A stretch of 64,000 bases of DNA from Prosopocoilus inquinatus (lineage: Eukaryota; Arthropoda; Insecta; Coleoptera; Lucanidae): positions 26,664,001 to 26,728,000 of the forward strand of contig CM069872.1 of NCBI GenBank assembly GCA_036172665.1, written 5' to 3'. A program made the translations under genes and the position numbers. Positions within the stretch are counted from its first letter, which is position 1. Each line of letters opens with the position of its first letter. A model generated the notes under the pieces. That model saw only the letters and a program-made list of their open reading frames with translations, did not search any database and was not told the DNA's origin. This document shows, in pieces, positions 38,844 through 51,189 of the stretch.

Positions 38844-40482
38844 CGAAACGACAAATAACATGATAGATAAGTAAGGATCGATTAGATACAGCACAGGAAC
38901 AACGCTAATACGTGTTGTTTCGTTTAAAACTATCTCCAGCTTCAGCTGCGTCCGAGAACTTCGTATCTCTCTTCAGAGTTACTGGAGTCCATCGAAACGT
39001 CAAATAACATGATAGGTGAGTAAGAATCGATTAGATACATCACAGGAACAACGCTAATACGTGTTGTTTCGTTTAAAACTATCTCCAGCTTCAGCTGCGT
39101 CCGAGAACTTCGTATCTCACTTCAGAGTTACTGGAGTCCATTGAAACGTCAAATAACATGATAGGTGAGTAAGGATCGATTAGATACATCACAGGAACAA
39201 CGCTAATACGTGTTGTTTCGTTTAAAACTATTTCCAGCTCCTGCTGCGTCCAAAAACTTCGTATCTCACATCAGAATTACTAGAGTCCATTGAAACGACA
39301 AATAACATGATAGATAAGTAAGGATCGATTAGATACAGCACAGGAACAACGCTAATACGTGTTGTATCGTTTAAAACTATCTCCAGCTTCAGCTGCGTCC
39401 GAGAACTTCGTATCTCACTTCAGAGTTACTGGAGTCCATCGAAACGTCAAATAACATGATAGGTGAGTAAGAATCGATTAGATACATCACAGGAACAACG
39501 CTAATGCGTGTTGTTTCGTTTAAAACTATTTCCAGCAACTGCTGCGTCCGAGAACTTTGTATCTTACATCAGACTTACTGGAGTCCATCCAAACGTCAAA
39601 TAACATGTTAGATAAGTAAGAATCGAATAGATACATCACAGGAACAACGCTAATGCGTGTTGTTTCGTTTAAAACTATTTCCAGCTCCTGCTGCGTCCAA
39701 AAACTTGTATCTTACATCAGACTTACTGGAGTCCATCCAAACGTCAAATAACATGTTAGATAAGTAAGAATCGAATAGATACATCACAGGAACAACGCTA
39801 ATACGTGTTGTTTCGTTTAAAACTATCTCCAGCTTCAGCTGCGTCCGAGAACTTCGTATCTCACTTCAGAGTTACTGGAGTCCATTGAAACGTCAAATAA
39901 CATGATAGGTGAGTAAGAATCGATTAGATACATCACAGGAACAACGTTAATGCGTGTTGTTTCGTTTAAAACTATTTGCAGCTTCTGCTGCTTCCGATAA
40001 ACTTTGTATCTCACATCAGAGTTACTGGAGTCCATCCAAACGTCAAATAACATGATAGATGAGTAAGGATCGATTAGATACATCACAGGAACAACGCTAA
40101 TACGTGTTGTTTCGTTCAAAACTATTTCCAGCTTCTGCTGCGTCCGAGAACTTTGTATCTCACATCAGAGTTACTGGAGTCCATTCAAACGTCAAATAAC
40201 ATGCTATATAAGTAAGGATCGATTAGATACATCACAGGAACAACGCTAATACGTGTTATTTCGTTTAAAACTATTTCCAGCTCCTGCTGCGTCCAATAAC
40301 TTCGTATCTCTCTTCAGAATTACTAGAGTCCATCGAAACGTCAAATAACATGATAGATGAGTAAGGATCGATTAGATACATCACAGGAACAACGCTAATG
40401 CGTGTTGTTTCGTTTAAAACTATTTCCAGCTCCTGCTGCGTCCAAAAACTTTGTATCTCACATCAGAGTTACTGGAGTCCAT
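38844..40482 (-). repeat. 11-monomer HOR unit, single copy in block C (1639 bp)
   Basis: This aligns with 29862-31500 at offset 8982 and with 31501-33139 at offset 7343. Only one copy is present here and two are present in blocks A and B, so the difference is exactly 11 monomers. Confidence 0.89.
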
Positions 40483-41522
40483 CCAAACGTAAAATAACAT
40501 AGTAGATAAGTAAGGATCGATTAGATACATCACAGGAACATCGCTAATGCGTGTTGTTTCGTTTAAAACTATTTCCAGCTTCTGCTGCGTCCGAAAACGT
40601 CGTATCTCACATCAGAGTTACTGGAGTCCATCGAAACGTCAAATAACATGATAGATGAGTAAGGATCGATTAGATACATCACAGGTACAACGCTAATGCG
40701 TGTTGTTTCGTTTAAAACTATTTCCAGCTTCTGCTGCGTCCGAGAACTTTGTATCTCACATCAGAGTTACTGGAGTCCATCCAAACGTCAAATAACATGA
40801 TAGATGAGTAAGGATCGATTAGATACATCACAGGAACAACGCTAATACGTGTTGTTTCGTTTAAAACTCTTTCTAGCTTCAGCTGCGTCCGAGAACTTCG
40901 TAACTCACATCAAAGTTACTGGAGTCCATCGAAACGCCAAATAACATGATAGATGAGTAAGGATCGATTAGATACATCACAGGAACATCGCTAATGCGTG
41001 TTGTTTCGTTTAAAACTATTTCCAGCTTCTGCTGCGTCCAAAAACTTTGTATCTCACATCAGAGTTACTGGAGTCCATCCAAACGTAAAATAACATGATA
41101 GATGAGTAAGGATCGATTAGATACATCACAGGAACATCGCTAATGCGTGTTGTTTCGTTTAAAACTATTTCCAGCTTCTGCTGCGTCCGAAAACGTCGTA
41201 TCTCACATCAGAGTTACTGGAGGCCATCGAAACGACAAATAACATGATAGATGAGTAAGGATCGATTGATACATCACAGGAACATCGCTAATGCGTGTTG
41301 TTTCGTTTAAAACTATTTCCAGCTTCTGCTGCGTCCGAAAACGTCGTATCTCACATCAGAGTTACTGGAGTCCATCGAAACGTCAAATAACATGATAGAT
41401 GAGTAAGGATCGCTTAGATACATCACAGGAACAACGCTAATACGTGTTGTTTCGTTCAAAATTATTTCCAGCTACTGCTGCGTCCGAGAACTTTGTATCT
41501 CACATCAGAGTTACTGGAGTCC

Positions 41523-41565
41523 GCGTCCAAAAACTTTGTATCTCACATCAGAGTTACTGGAGTCC
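41523..41565 (-). repeat. 43-bp truncated monomer, copy 4
   Basis: This is the fourth occurrence of the GGAGTCC/GCGTCC junction, 7343 bp after copy 3. I found no further one up to 64000, so the HOR marked by it ends in the next few kilobases. Confidence 0.92.
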
Positions 41566-44133
41566 ATCCAAACGTAAAATAACATGATAGATGAGTAAGG
41601 ATCGATTAGATACATCACAGGAACATCGCTAATGCGTGTTGTTTCGTTTAAAACTATTTCCAGCTTCTGCTGCGTCCGAAAACGTGGTATCTCACATCAG
41701 AGTTACTGGAGGCCATCGAAACGACAAATAACATGATAGATGAGTAAGGATCGATTGATACATCACAGGAACATCGCTAATGCGTGTTGTTTCGTTTAAA
41801 ACTATTTCCAGCTTCTGCTGCGTCCGAAAACGTCGTATCTCACATCAGAGTTACTGGAGTCCATCGAAACGTCAAATAACATGATAGATGAGTAAGGATC
41901 GCTTAGATACATCACAGGAACAACGCTAATACGTGTTGTTTCGTTCAAAATTATTTCCAGCTACTGCTGCGTCCGAGAACTTTGTATCTCACATCAGAGT
42001 TACTGGAGTCCATCCAAACGTCAGATAACATGATAGATGAGTAAGTATCGATTAGATACATCACAGGAACAACGCTCATACGTGTTGTTTCGTTTAAAAC
42101 TATTTCCAGTTGCTGCTGCGTCCGAAAACGTCGTATCTCACATCAGACTTACTGGAGTCCATCCAAACGTCAAATAACATGTTAGATAATTAAGGATCGT
42201 TTAGATACATCACAGGAACAACGCTAATACGTGTTGTTTCGTTCAAAACTATTTCCAGCTTCTGCTGCGTCCTAGAACTTTGTATCTCACATCAGAGTTA
42301 CTGGTGTCCGTCCAAACGTCAAATAACATGATAGATGAGTAAGGATCGATAAGATACATCACAGGAACAACGCTAATGCGTGTTGTTTCATTTAAAACTA
42401 TTTGCAGCTTCTGCTGCTTCCGATAAACTTTGTATCTCACATCAGAGTTACTTGAGTCCATCCAAACGTCAAATAACATGATAGATGAGTAAGGATCGAT
42501 TAGATACATCACAGGAACAACGCTAATACGTGTTGTTTCGTTTAAAACTATTTCCAGCTCCTGCTGCGTCCAAAAACTTCGTATCTCACATCAGAATTAC
42601 TAGAGTCCATCGAAACGTCAAATAACATGACAGATGAGTAAGGATCGATTAGATACATCACAGGAACAACGCTAATGCGTGTTGTTTCGTTTAAAACTAT
42701 TTCCAGCTTCTGCTGCGTCCGAAAATTTCGTATCACACATCAGAGTTACTGGAGTCCATCCAAACGTCAAATAACATGTTAGATAAGTAAGGATCGTTTA
42801 GATACATCACAGGAACAACGCTAATACGTGTTGTTTCGTTCAAAACTATTTCCAGCTTCTGCTGCGTCCGAGAACTTTGTATCTCACATCAGAGTTACTG
42901 GAGTCCATCCAAACGTCAAATAACATGATAGATGAGTAAGGATCGATTAGATACATCACAGGAACAACGCTAATACGTGTTGTTTCGTTTAAAACTCTTT
43001 CTAGCTTCAGCTGCGTCCGAGAACTTCGTAACTCACATCAAAGTTACTGGAGTCCATCGAAACGCCAAATAACATGATAGATGAGTAAGGATCGATTAGA
43101 TACATCACAGGAACAACGCTAATGCATGTTGTTTCGTTTAAAACTATTTCCAGCTCCTGCTGCGTCCAAAAACTTCGTATCTCACATCAGAGTTACTAGA
43201 GTCCATCGAAACGTCAAATAACATGATAGATGAGTAAGGATCGATTAGATACATCACAGGAACAACGCTAATGCGTGTTGTTTCATTTAAAACTATTTGC
43301 AGCTTTTGCTGCGTCCGATAAACTTTGTATCTCACATCAGAGTTACTGGAGTCCATCCAAACGTCAAATAACATGATAGATGACTAAGGATCGATTAGAT
43401 ACATCACAGGAACAACGCTAATACGTGTTGTTTCGTTTAAAACTATTTCCAGCTCCTGCTGCGTCCAAAAACTTCGTATCTCACATCAGAATTACTAGAG
43501 TCCATCGAAACGTCAAATAACATGATAGATGAGTAAGGATCGATTAGATACATCACAGGAACAACGTTAATGCGTGTTGTTTCGTTTAAAACTATTTCCA
43601 GCTTCTGCTGCGTCCGAAAACGTCGTATCTCACATCAGAGTTACTGGAGTCCATCGAAACGACAAATAACATGATAGATAAGTAAGGATCGATTAGATAC
43701 AGCACAGGAACAACGCTAATACGTGTTGTTTCGTTTAAAACTATCTCCAGCTTCAGCTGCGTCCGAGAACTTCGTATCTCACTTCAGAGTTACTGGAGTC
43801 CATCGAAACGTCAAATAACATGATGGGTGAGTAAGAATCGATTAGATACATCACAGGAACAACGCTAATGCGTGTTGTTTCGTTTAAAACTATTTCCAGC
43901 AACTGCTGCGTCCGAGAACTTTGTATCTTACATCAGACTTACTGGAGTCCATCCAAACGTCAAATAACATGTTAGATAAGTAAGAATCGAATAGATACAT
44001 CACAGGAACAACGCTAATGCGTGTTGTTTCGTTTAAAACTATTTCCAGCTCCTGCTGCGTCCAAAAACTTGTATCTTACATCAGACTTACTGGAGTCCAT
44101 CCAAACGTCAAATAACATGTTAGATAAGTAAGA
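41523..44133 (-). repeat. Partial long HOR block D
   Basis: This follows block C at offset 7343 from 34180/41523 through 35801/43144 to about 36790/44133. There the CGAATAG family continues here while block C changes to the CGATTAGATACAGC family. It carries the rare GTGGTATCTC (41684) shared with 37321 and a private CATGATGGGTGAG near 43819. Confidence 0.84.
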
Positions 44134-44474
44134 ATCGAATAGATACATCACAGGAACAACGCTAATACGTGTTGTTTCGTTTAAAACTATCTCCAGCTTC
44201 AGCTGCGTCCGAGAACTTCGTATCTCACTTCAGAGTTACTGGAGTCCATTGAAACGTCAAATAACATGATAGGTGAGTAAGAATCGATTAGATACATCAC
44301 AGGAACAACGCTAATGCGTGTTGTTTCGTTTAAAACTATTTCCAGCAACTGCTGCGTCCGAGAACTTTGTATCTTACATCAGACTTACTGGAGTCCATCC
44401 AAACGTCAAATAACATGTTAGATAAGTAAGAATCGAATAGATACATCACAGGAACAACGCTAATGCGTGTTGCT

Positions 44475-47133
44475 TCGTTTAAAACTATTTCCAGCTCCTG
44501 CTGCGTCCAAAAACGTTGTATCTTACATCAGACTTACTGGAGTCCATCCAAACGTCAAATAACATGTTAGATAAGTAAGGATCGCTTAGATACATCACAG
44601 GAACAACGCTAATACGTGTTGTTACGTTCAAAACTATTTCCAGCTACTGCTGCGTCCGAGAACTTTGTATCTCACATCAGAGTTACTGGAGTCCATCGAA
44701 ACGTCAAATAACATGATAGGTGAGTAAGGATCGATTAGATACATCACAGGAACAACGCTAATGCGTGTTGTTTCGTTTAAAACTATTTCCAGCAACTGCT
44801 GCGTCCGAGAACTTTGTATCTTACATCAGACTTACTGGAGTCCATCCAAACGTCAAATAACATGTTAGATAAGTAAGAATCGAATAGATACATCACAGGA
44901 AAACGCTAATGCGTGTTGTTTCGTTTAAAACTATTTCCAGCTCCTGCTGCGTCCAAAAACTTTGTATCTTACATCAGACTTACTGGAGTCCATCCAAACG
45001 TCAAATAACATGTTAGATAAGTAAGGATCGCTTAGATACATCACAGGAACAACGCTAATACGTGTTGTTACGTTCAAAACTATTTCCAGCTACTGCTGCG
45101 TCCGAGAACTTTGTATCTCACATCAGAGTTACTGGAGTCCATCCAAACGTCAAATAACATGATAGATGAGTAAGGATCGATTAGATACATCACAGGAACA
45201 ACGCTAATACGTGTTGTTTCGTTTAAAACTATTTCCAGCTCCTGCTGCGTCCAAAAATTTCGTATCTCACATCAGAGTTACTGGAGTTCATAGAAACGCC
45301 AAATAACATGATAGATGAGTAAGGATCGATTAGATACATCACAGGAACAACGCTAATGCGTGTTGTTTCGTTTAAAACTATTTCCAGCCCCTGCTGCGTC
45401 CGAAAACGTCGTATCTCACATCAGAGTTACTGGAGGCCATCGAAACGACAAATAACATGATAGATGAGTAAGGATCGATTGATACATCACAGGAACATCG
45501 CTAATGCGTGTTGTTTCGTTTAAAACTATTTCCAGCTTCTGCTGCGTCCGAAAACGTCGTATCTCACATCAGAGTTACTGGAGTCCATCGAAACGTCAAA
45601 TAACATGTTAGATAAGTAAGGATCGCTTAGATACATCACAGGAACAACGCTAATACGTGTTGTTTCGTTCAAAATTATTTCCAGCTACTGCTGCGTCCGA
45701 GAACTTTGTATCTCACATCAGAGTTACTGGAGTCCATCCAAACGTCAAATAACATGATAGATGAGTAAGTATCGATTAGATACATCACAGGAACAACGCT
45801 AATACGTGTTGTTTCGTTTAAAACTATTTTCAGTTGCTGCTGCGTCCGAAAACGTCGTATCTCACATCAGACTTACTGGAGTCCATCCAAACGTCAAATA
45901 TCATGTTAGATAATTAAGGATCGTTTAGATACATCACAGGAACAACGCTAATACGTGTTGTTTCGTTCAAAACTATTTCCAGCTTCTGCTGCGTCCTAGA
46001 ACTTTGTATCTCACATCAGAGTTACTGGTGTCCGTCCAAACGTCAAATAACATGATAGATGAGTAAGGATCGATAAGATATATCACAGGAACAACGCTAA
46101 TGCGTGTTGTTTCATTTAAAACTATTTGCAGCTTCTGCTGCTTCCGATAAACTTTGTATCTCACATCAGAGTTACTGGAGTCCATCCAAACGTCAAATAA
46201 CATGATAGATGAGTAAGGATCGATTAGATACATCACAGGAACAACGCTAATAGGTGTTGTTTCGTTCAAAACTATTTCCAGCTTCTGCTGCGTCCGAGAA
46301 CTTTGTATCTCACATCAGAGTTACTGGAGTCCATTCAAACGTCAAATAACATGCTATATAAGTAAGGATCGATTAGATACATCACAGGAACAACGCTAAT
46401 ACGTGTTATTTCGTTTAAAACTATTTCCAGCTCCTGCTGCGTCCAAAAACTTCGTATCTCTCTTCAGAATTACTAGAGTCCATCGAAACGTCAAATAACA
46501 TGATAGATGAGTAAGGATCGATTAGATACATCACAGGAACAACGCTAATGCGTGTTGTTTCGTTTAAAACTATTTCCAGCTCCTGCTGCGTCCAAAAACT
46601 TTGTATCTCACATCAGAGTTACTGGAGTCCATCCAAACGTAAAATAACATAGTAGATAAGTAAGGATCGATTAGATACATCACAGGAACATCGCTAATGC
46701 GTGTTGTTTCGTTTAAAACTATTTCCAGCTTCTGCTGCGTCCGAAAACGTCGTATCTCACATCAGAGTTACTGGAGGCCATCGAAACGACAAATAACATG
46801 ATAGATGAGTAAGGATCGATTGATACATCACAGGAACATCGCTAATGCGTGTTGTTTCGTTTAAAACTATTTCCAGCTTCTGCTGCGTCCGAAAACGTCG
46901 TATCTCACATCAGAGTTACTGGAGTCCATCGAAACGTCAAATAACATGATAGATGAGTAAGGATCGATTAGATACATCACAGGTACAACGCTAATGCGTG
47001 TTGTTTCGTTTAAAACTATTTCCAGCTTCTGCTGCGTCCGAGAACTTTGTATCTCACATCAGAGTTACTGGAGTCCATCCAAACGTCAAATAACATGATA
47101 GATGAGTAAGGATCGATTAGATACATCACAGGA
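44475..47133 (-). repeat. Long-range duplication, copy 2 (partner 17780-20440)
   Basis: This has the same order of monomer types as 17780-20440. Differences include a single-base deletion at GGAAAACGC (about 44899), CAAATATCATG near 45895, AATAGGTGTTG near 46250 and CAGCCCCTGCTG near 45387. The match ends near 47135, where this copy has GGAACATCGC and the other has GGAACAACGC. Confidence 0.82.
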
Positions 47134-50100
47134 ACATCGCTAATGCGTGTTGTTTCGTTTAAAACTATTTCCAGCTTCTGCTGCGTCCGAAAACGTCGTA
47201 TCTCACATCAGAGTTACTGGAGGCCATCGAAACGACAAATAACATGATAGATGAGTAAGGATCGATTGATACATCACAGGAACATCGCTAATGCGTGTTG
47301 TTTCGTTTAAAACTATTTATAGCTTCTGCTGCGTCCGAAAACGTCGTATCTCACATCAGAGTTACTGGAGTCCATCGAAACGTCAAATAACATGATAGAT
47401 GAGTAAGGATCGATTAGATACATCACAGGTACAACGCTAATGCGTGTTGTTTCGTTTAAAACTATTTCCAGCTTCTGCTGCGTCCGAGAACTTTGTATCT
47501 CACATCAGAGTTACTGGAGTCCATCCAAACGTCAAATAACATGATAGATGAGTAAGGATCGATTAGATACATCACAGGAACAACGCTAATACGTGTTGTT
47601 TCGTTTAAAACTCTTTCTAGCTTCAGCTGCGTCCGAGAACTTCGTAACTCACATCAAAGTTACTGGAGTCCATCGAAACGCCAAATAACATGATAGATGA
47701 GTAAGGATCGATTAGATACATCACAGGAACATCGCTAATGCGTGTTGTTTCGTTTAAAACTATTTCCAGCTTCTGCTGCGTCCAAAAACTTTGTATCTCA
47801 CATCAGAGTTACTGGAGTCCATCCAAACGTAAAATAACATGATAGATGAGTAAGGATCGATTAGATACATCACAGGAACATCGCTAATGCGTGTTGTTTC
47901 GTTTAAAACTATTTCCAGCTTCTGCTGCGTCCGAAAACGTCGTATCTCACATCAGAGTTACTGGAGGCCATCGAAACGACAAATAACATGATAGATTAGT
48001 AAGGATCGATTGATACATCACAGGAACATCGCTAATGCGTGTTGTTTCGTTTAAAACTATTTCCAGCTTCTGCTGCGTCCGAAAACGTCGTATCTCACAT
48101 CAGAGTTACTGGAGTCCATCGAAACGTCAAATAACATGATAGGTGAGTAAGGATCGATTAGATACATCACAGGAACAACGCTAATGCGTGTTGTTTCGTT
48201 TAAAACTATTTCCAGCTTCTGCTGCGTCCGAGAACTTTGTATCTCACATCAGAGTTACTGGAGTCCATCCAAACGTCAAATAACATGATAGATGAGTAAG
48301 GATCGATTAGATACATCACACGAACAACGCTAATACGTGTTGTTTCGTTTAAAACTCTTTCTAGCTTCAGCTGCGTCCGAGAACTTCGTAACTCACATCA
48401 AAGTTACTGGAGTCCATCGAAACGCCAAATAACATGATAGATGAGTAAGGATCGATTAGATACATCACAGGAACATCGCTAATGCGTGTTGTTTCGTTTA
48501 AAACTATTTCCAGCTTCTGCTGCGTCCAAAAACTTTGTATCTCACATCAGAGTTACTGGAGTCCATCCAAACGTAAAATAACATGATAGATGAGTAAGGA
48601 TCGATTAGATACATCACAGGAACATCGCTAATGCGTGTTGTTTCGTTTAAAACTATTTCCAGCTTCTGCTGCGTCCGAAAACGTCGTATCTCACATCAGA
48701 GTTACTGGAGGCCATCGAAACGACAAATAACATGATAGATGAGTAAGGATCGATTGATACATCACAGGAACATCGCTAATGCGTGTTGTTTCGTTTAAAA
48801 CTATTTCCAGCTTCTGCTGCGTCCGAAAACGTCGTATCTCACATCAGAGTTACTGGAGTCCATCGAAACGTCAAATAACATGATAGATGAGTAAGGATCG
48901 CTTAGATACATCACAGGAACAACGCTAATACGTGTTGTTTCGTTCAAAATTATTTCCAGCTACTGCTGCGTCCGAGAACTTTGTATCTCACATCAGAGTT
49001 ACTGGAGTCCATCCAAACGTCAGATAACATGATAGATGAGTAAGTATCGATTAGATACATCACAGGAACAACGCTCATACGTGTTGTTTCGTTTAAAACT
49101 ATTTCCAGTTGCTGCTGCGTCCGAAAACGTCGTATCTCATATCAGACTTACTGGAGTCCATCCAAACGTCAAATAACATGTTAGATAATTAAGGATCGTT
49201 TAGATACATCACAGGAACAACGCTAATACGTGTTGTTTCGTTCAAAACTATTTCCAGCTTCTGCTGCGTCCTAGAACTTTGTATCTCACATCAGAGTTAC
49301 TGGTGTCCGTCCAAACGTCAAATAACATGATAGATGGGTAAGGATCGATAAGATACATCACAGGAACAACGCTAATGCGTGTTGTTTCATTTAAAACTAT
49401 TTGCAGCTTCTGCTGCTTCCGATAAACTTTGTATCTCACATCAGAGTTACTGGAGTCCATCCAAACGTCAAATAACATGATAGATGAGTAAGGATCGATT
49501 AGATACATCACAGGAACAACGCTAATACGTGTTGTTTCGTTTAAAACTATTTCCAGCTCCTGCTGCGTCCAAAAACTTTGTATCTCACATCAGAATTACT
49601 AGAGTCCATCGAAACGTCAAATAACATGACAGATGAGTAAGGATCGATTAGATACATCACAGGAACAACGCTAATGCGTGTTGTTTCGTTTAAAACTATT
49701 TCCAGCAACTACTGCGTCCGAGAACTTTGTATCTTACATCAGACTTACTGGAGTCCATCCAAACGTCAAATAACATGTTAGATAAGTAAGAATCGAATAG
49801 ATACATCACAGGAACAACGCTAATACGTGTTGTTACGTTCAAAACTATTTCCAGCTACTGCTGCGTCCGAGAACTTTGTATCTCACATCAGAGTTACTGG
49901 AGTCCATCCAAACGTCAAATAACATGATAGATGAGTAAGGATCGATTAGATACATCACAGGAACAACGCTAATACGTGTTGTTTCGTTTAAAACTCTTTC
50001 TAGCTTCAGCTGCGTCCGAGAACTTCGTAACTCACATCAAAGTTACTGGAGTCCATCGAAACGCCAAATAACATGATAGATGAGTAAGGATCGATTAGAT

Positions 50101-51189
50101 ACATCACAGGAACAACGCTAATGCATGTTGTTTCGTTTAAAACTATTTCCAGCTCCTGCTGCGTCCAAAAACTTCGTATCTCACATCAGAGTTACTAGAG
50201 TCCATCGAAACGTCAAATAACATGATAGATGAGTAAGGATCGATTAGATACATCACAGGAACAACGCTAATGCGTGTTGTTTCATTTAAAACTATTTGCA
50301 GCTTTTGCTGCGTCCTAGAACTTTGTATCTCACATCAGAGTTACTGGTGTCCGTCCAAACGTCAAATAACATGATAGATGAGTAAGGATCGATAAGATAC
50401 ATCACAGGAACAACGCTAATGCGTGTTGTTTCATTTAAAACTATTTGCAGCTTCTGCTGCTTCCGATAAACTTTGTATCTCACATCAGAGTTACTGGAGT
50501 CCATCCAAACGTCAAATAACATGATAGATGAGTAAGGATCGATTAGATACATCACAGGAACAACGCTAATACGTGTTGTTTCGTTTAAAACTATTTCCAG
50601 CTCCTGCTGCGTCCAAAAACTTCGTATCTCACATCAGAATTACTAGAGTCCATCGAAACGTCAAATAACATGACAGATGAGTAAGGATCGATTAGATACA
50701 TCACAGGAACAACGCTAATGCGTATTGTTTCGTTTAAAACTATTTCCAGCTTCTGCTGCGTCCGAAAATTTCGTATCACACATCAGAGTTACTGGAGTCC
50801 ATCCAAACGTCAAATAACATGTTAGATAAGTAAGGATCGTTTAGATACATCACAGGAAGAACGCTAATACGTGTTGTTTCGTTCAAAACTATTTCCAGCT
50901 TCTGCTGCGTCCGAGAACTTTGTATCTCACATCAGAGGTACTGGAGTCCATCCAAACGTCAAATAACATGATAGATGAGTAAGGATCGATTAGATACATC
51001 ACAGGAACAACGCTAATACGTGTTGTTTCGTTTAAAACTCTTTCTAGCTTCAGCTGCGTCCGAGAACTTCGTAACTCACATCAAAGTTACTGGTGTCCAT
51101 CGAAACGCCAAATAACATGATAGATGAGTAAGGATCGATTAGATACATCACAGGAACAACGCTAATGCGTGTTGTTTCGTTTAAAACTA
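47134..51189 (-). repeat. Mixed reverse monomers, including a long-range duplication
   Basis: About 47400-49500 recurs at 61300-63400 with a constant offset of 13861 bp; the rare ATAGATTAGTAAGG variant at 47991 and 61852 and the paired open stretches at 49248 and 63109 fix the register. From 49.5 to 51.2 kb the monomer order is rearranged, for example CTTTTGCTGCGTCCTAG near 50300, which joins two monomer types that are separate elsewhere. I saw nothing but satellite. Confidence 0.83.

Larger units (their letters stand above)
34180..41522 (-). repeat. Long HOR block C (7343 bp)
   Basis: The block is bounded by truncated monomers at 34180 and 41523. Relative to block B it lacks the 448-bp local duplication and has only one 1639-bp unit (38844-40482). 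It gains about 2532 bp (17 monomers) around 36.1-38.6 kb. Within that gain, 37.2-38.4 kb matches 41.5-42.8 kb at offset 4363 and shares the rare AACGTGGTATC variant (37319 and 41682). The gained part is therefore closer to block D than to the start of its own block. Confidence 0.86.
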
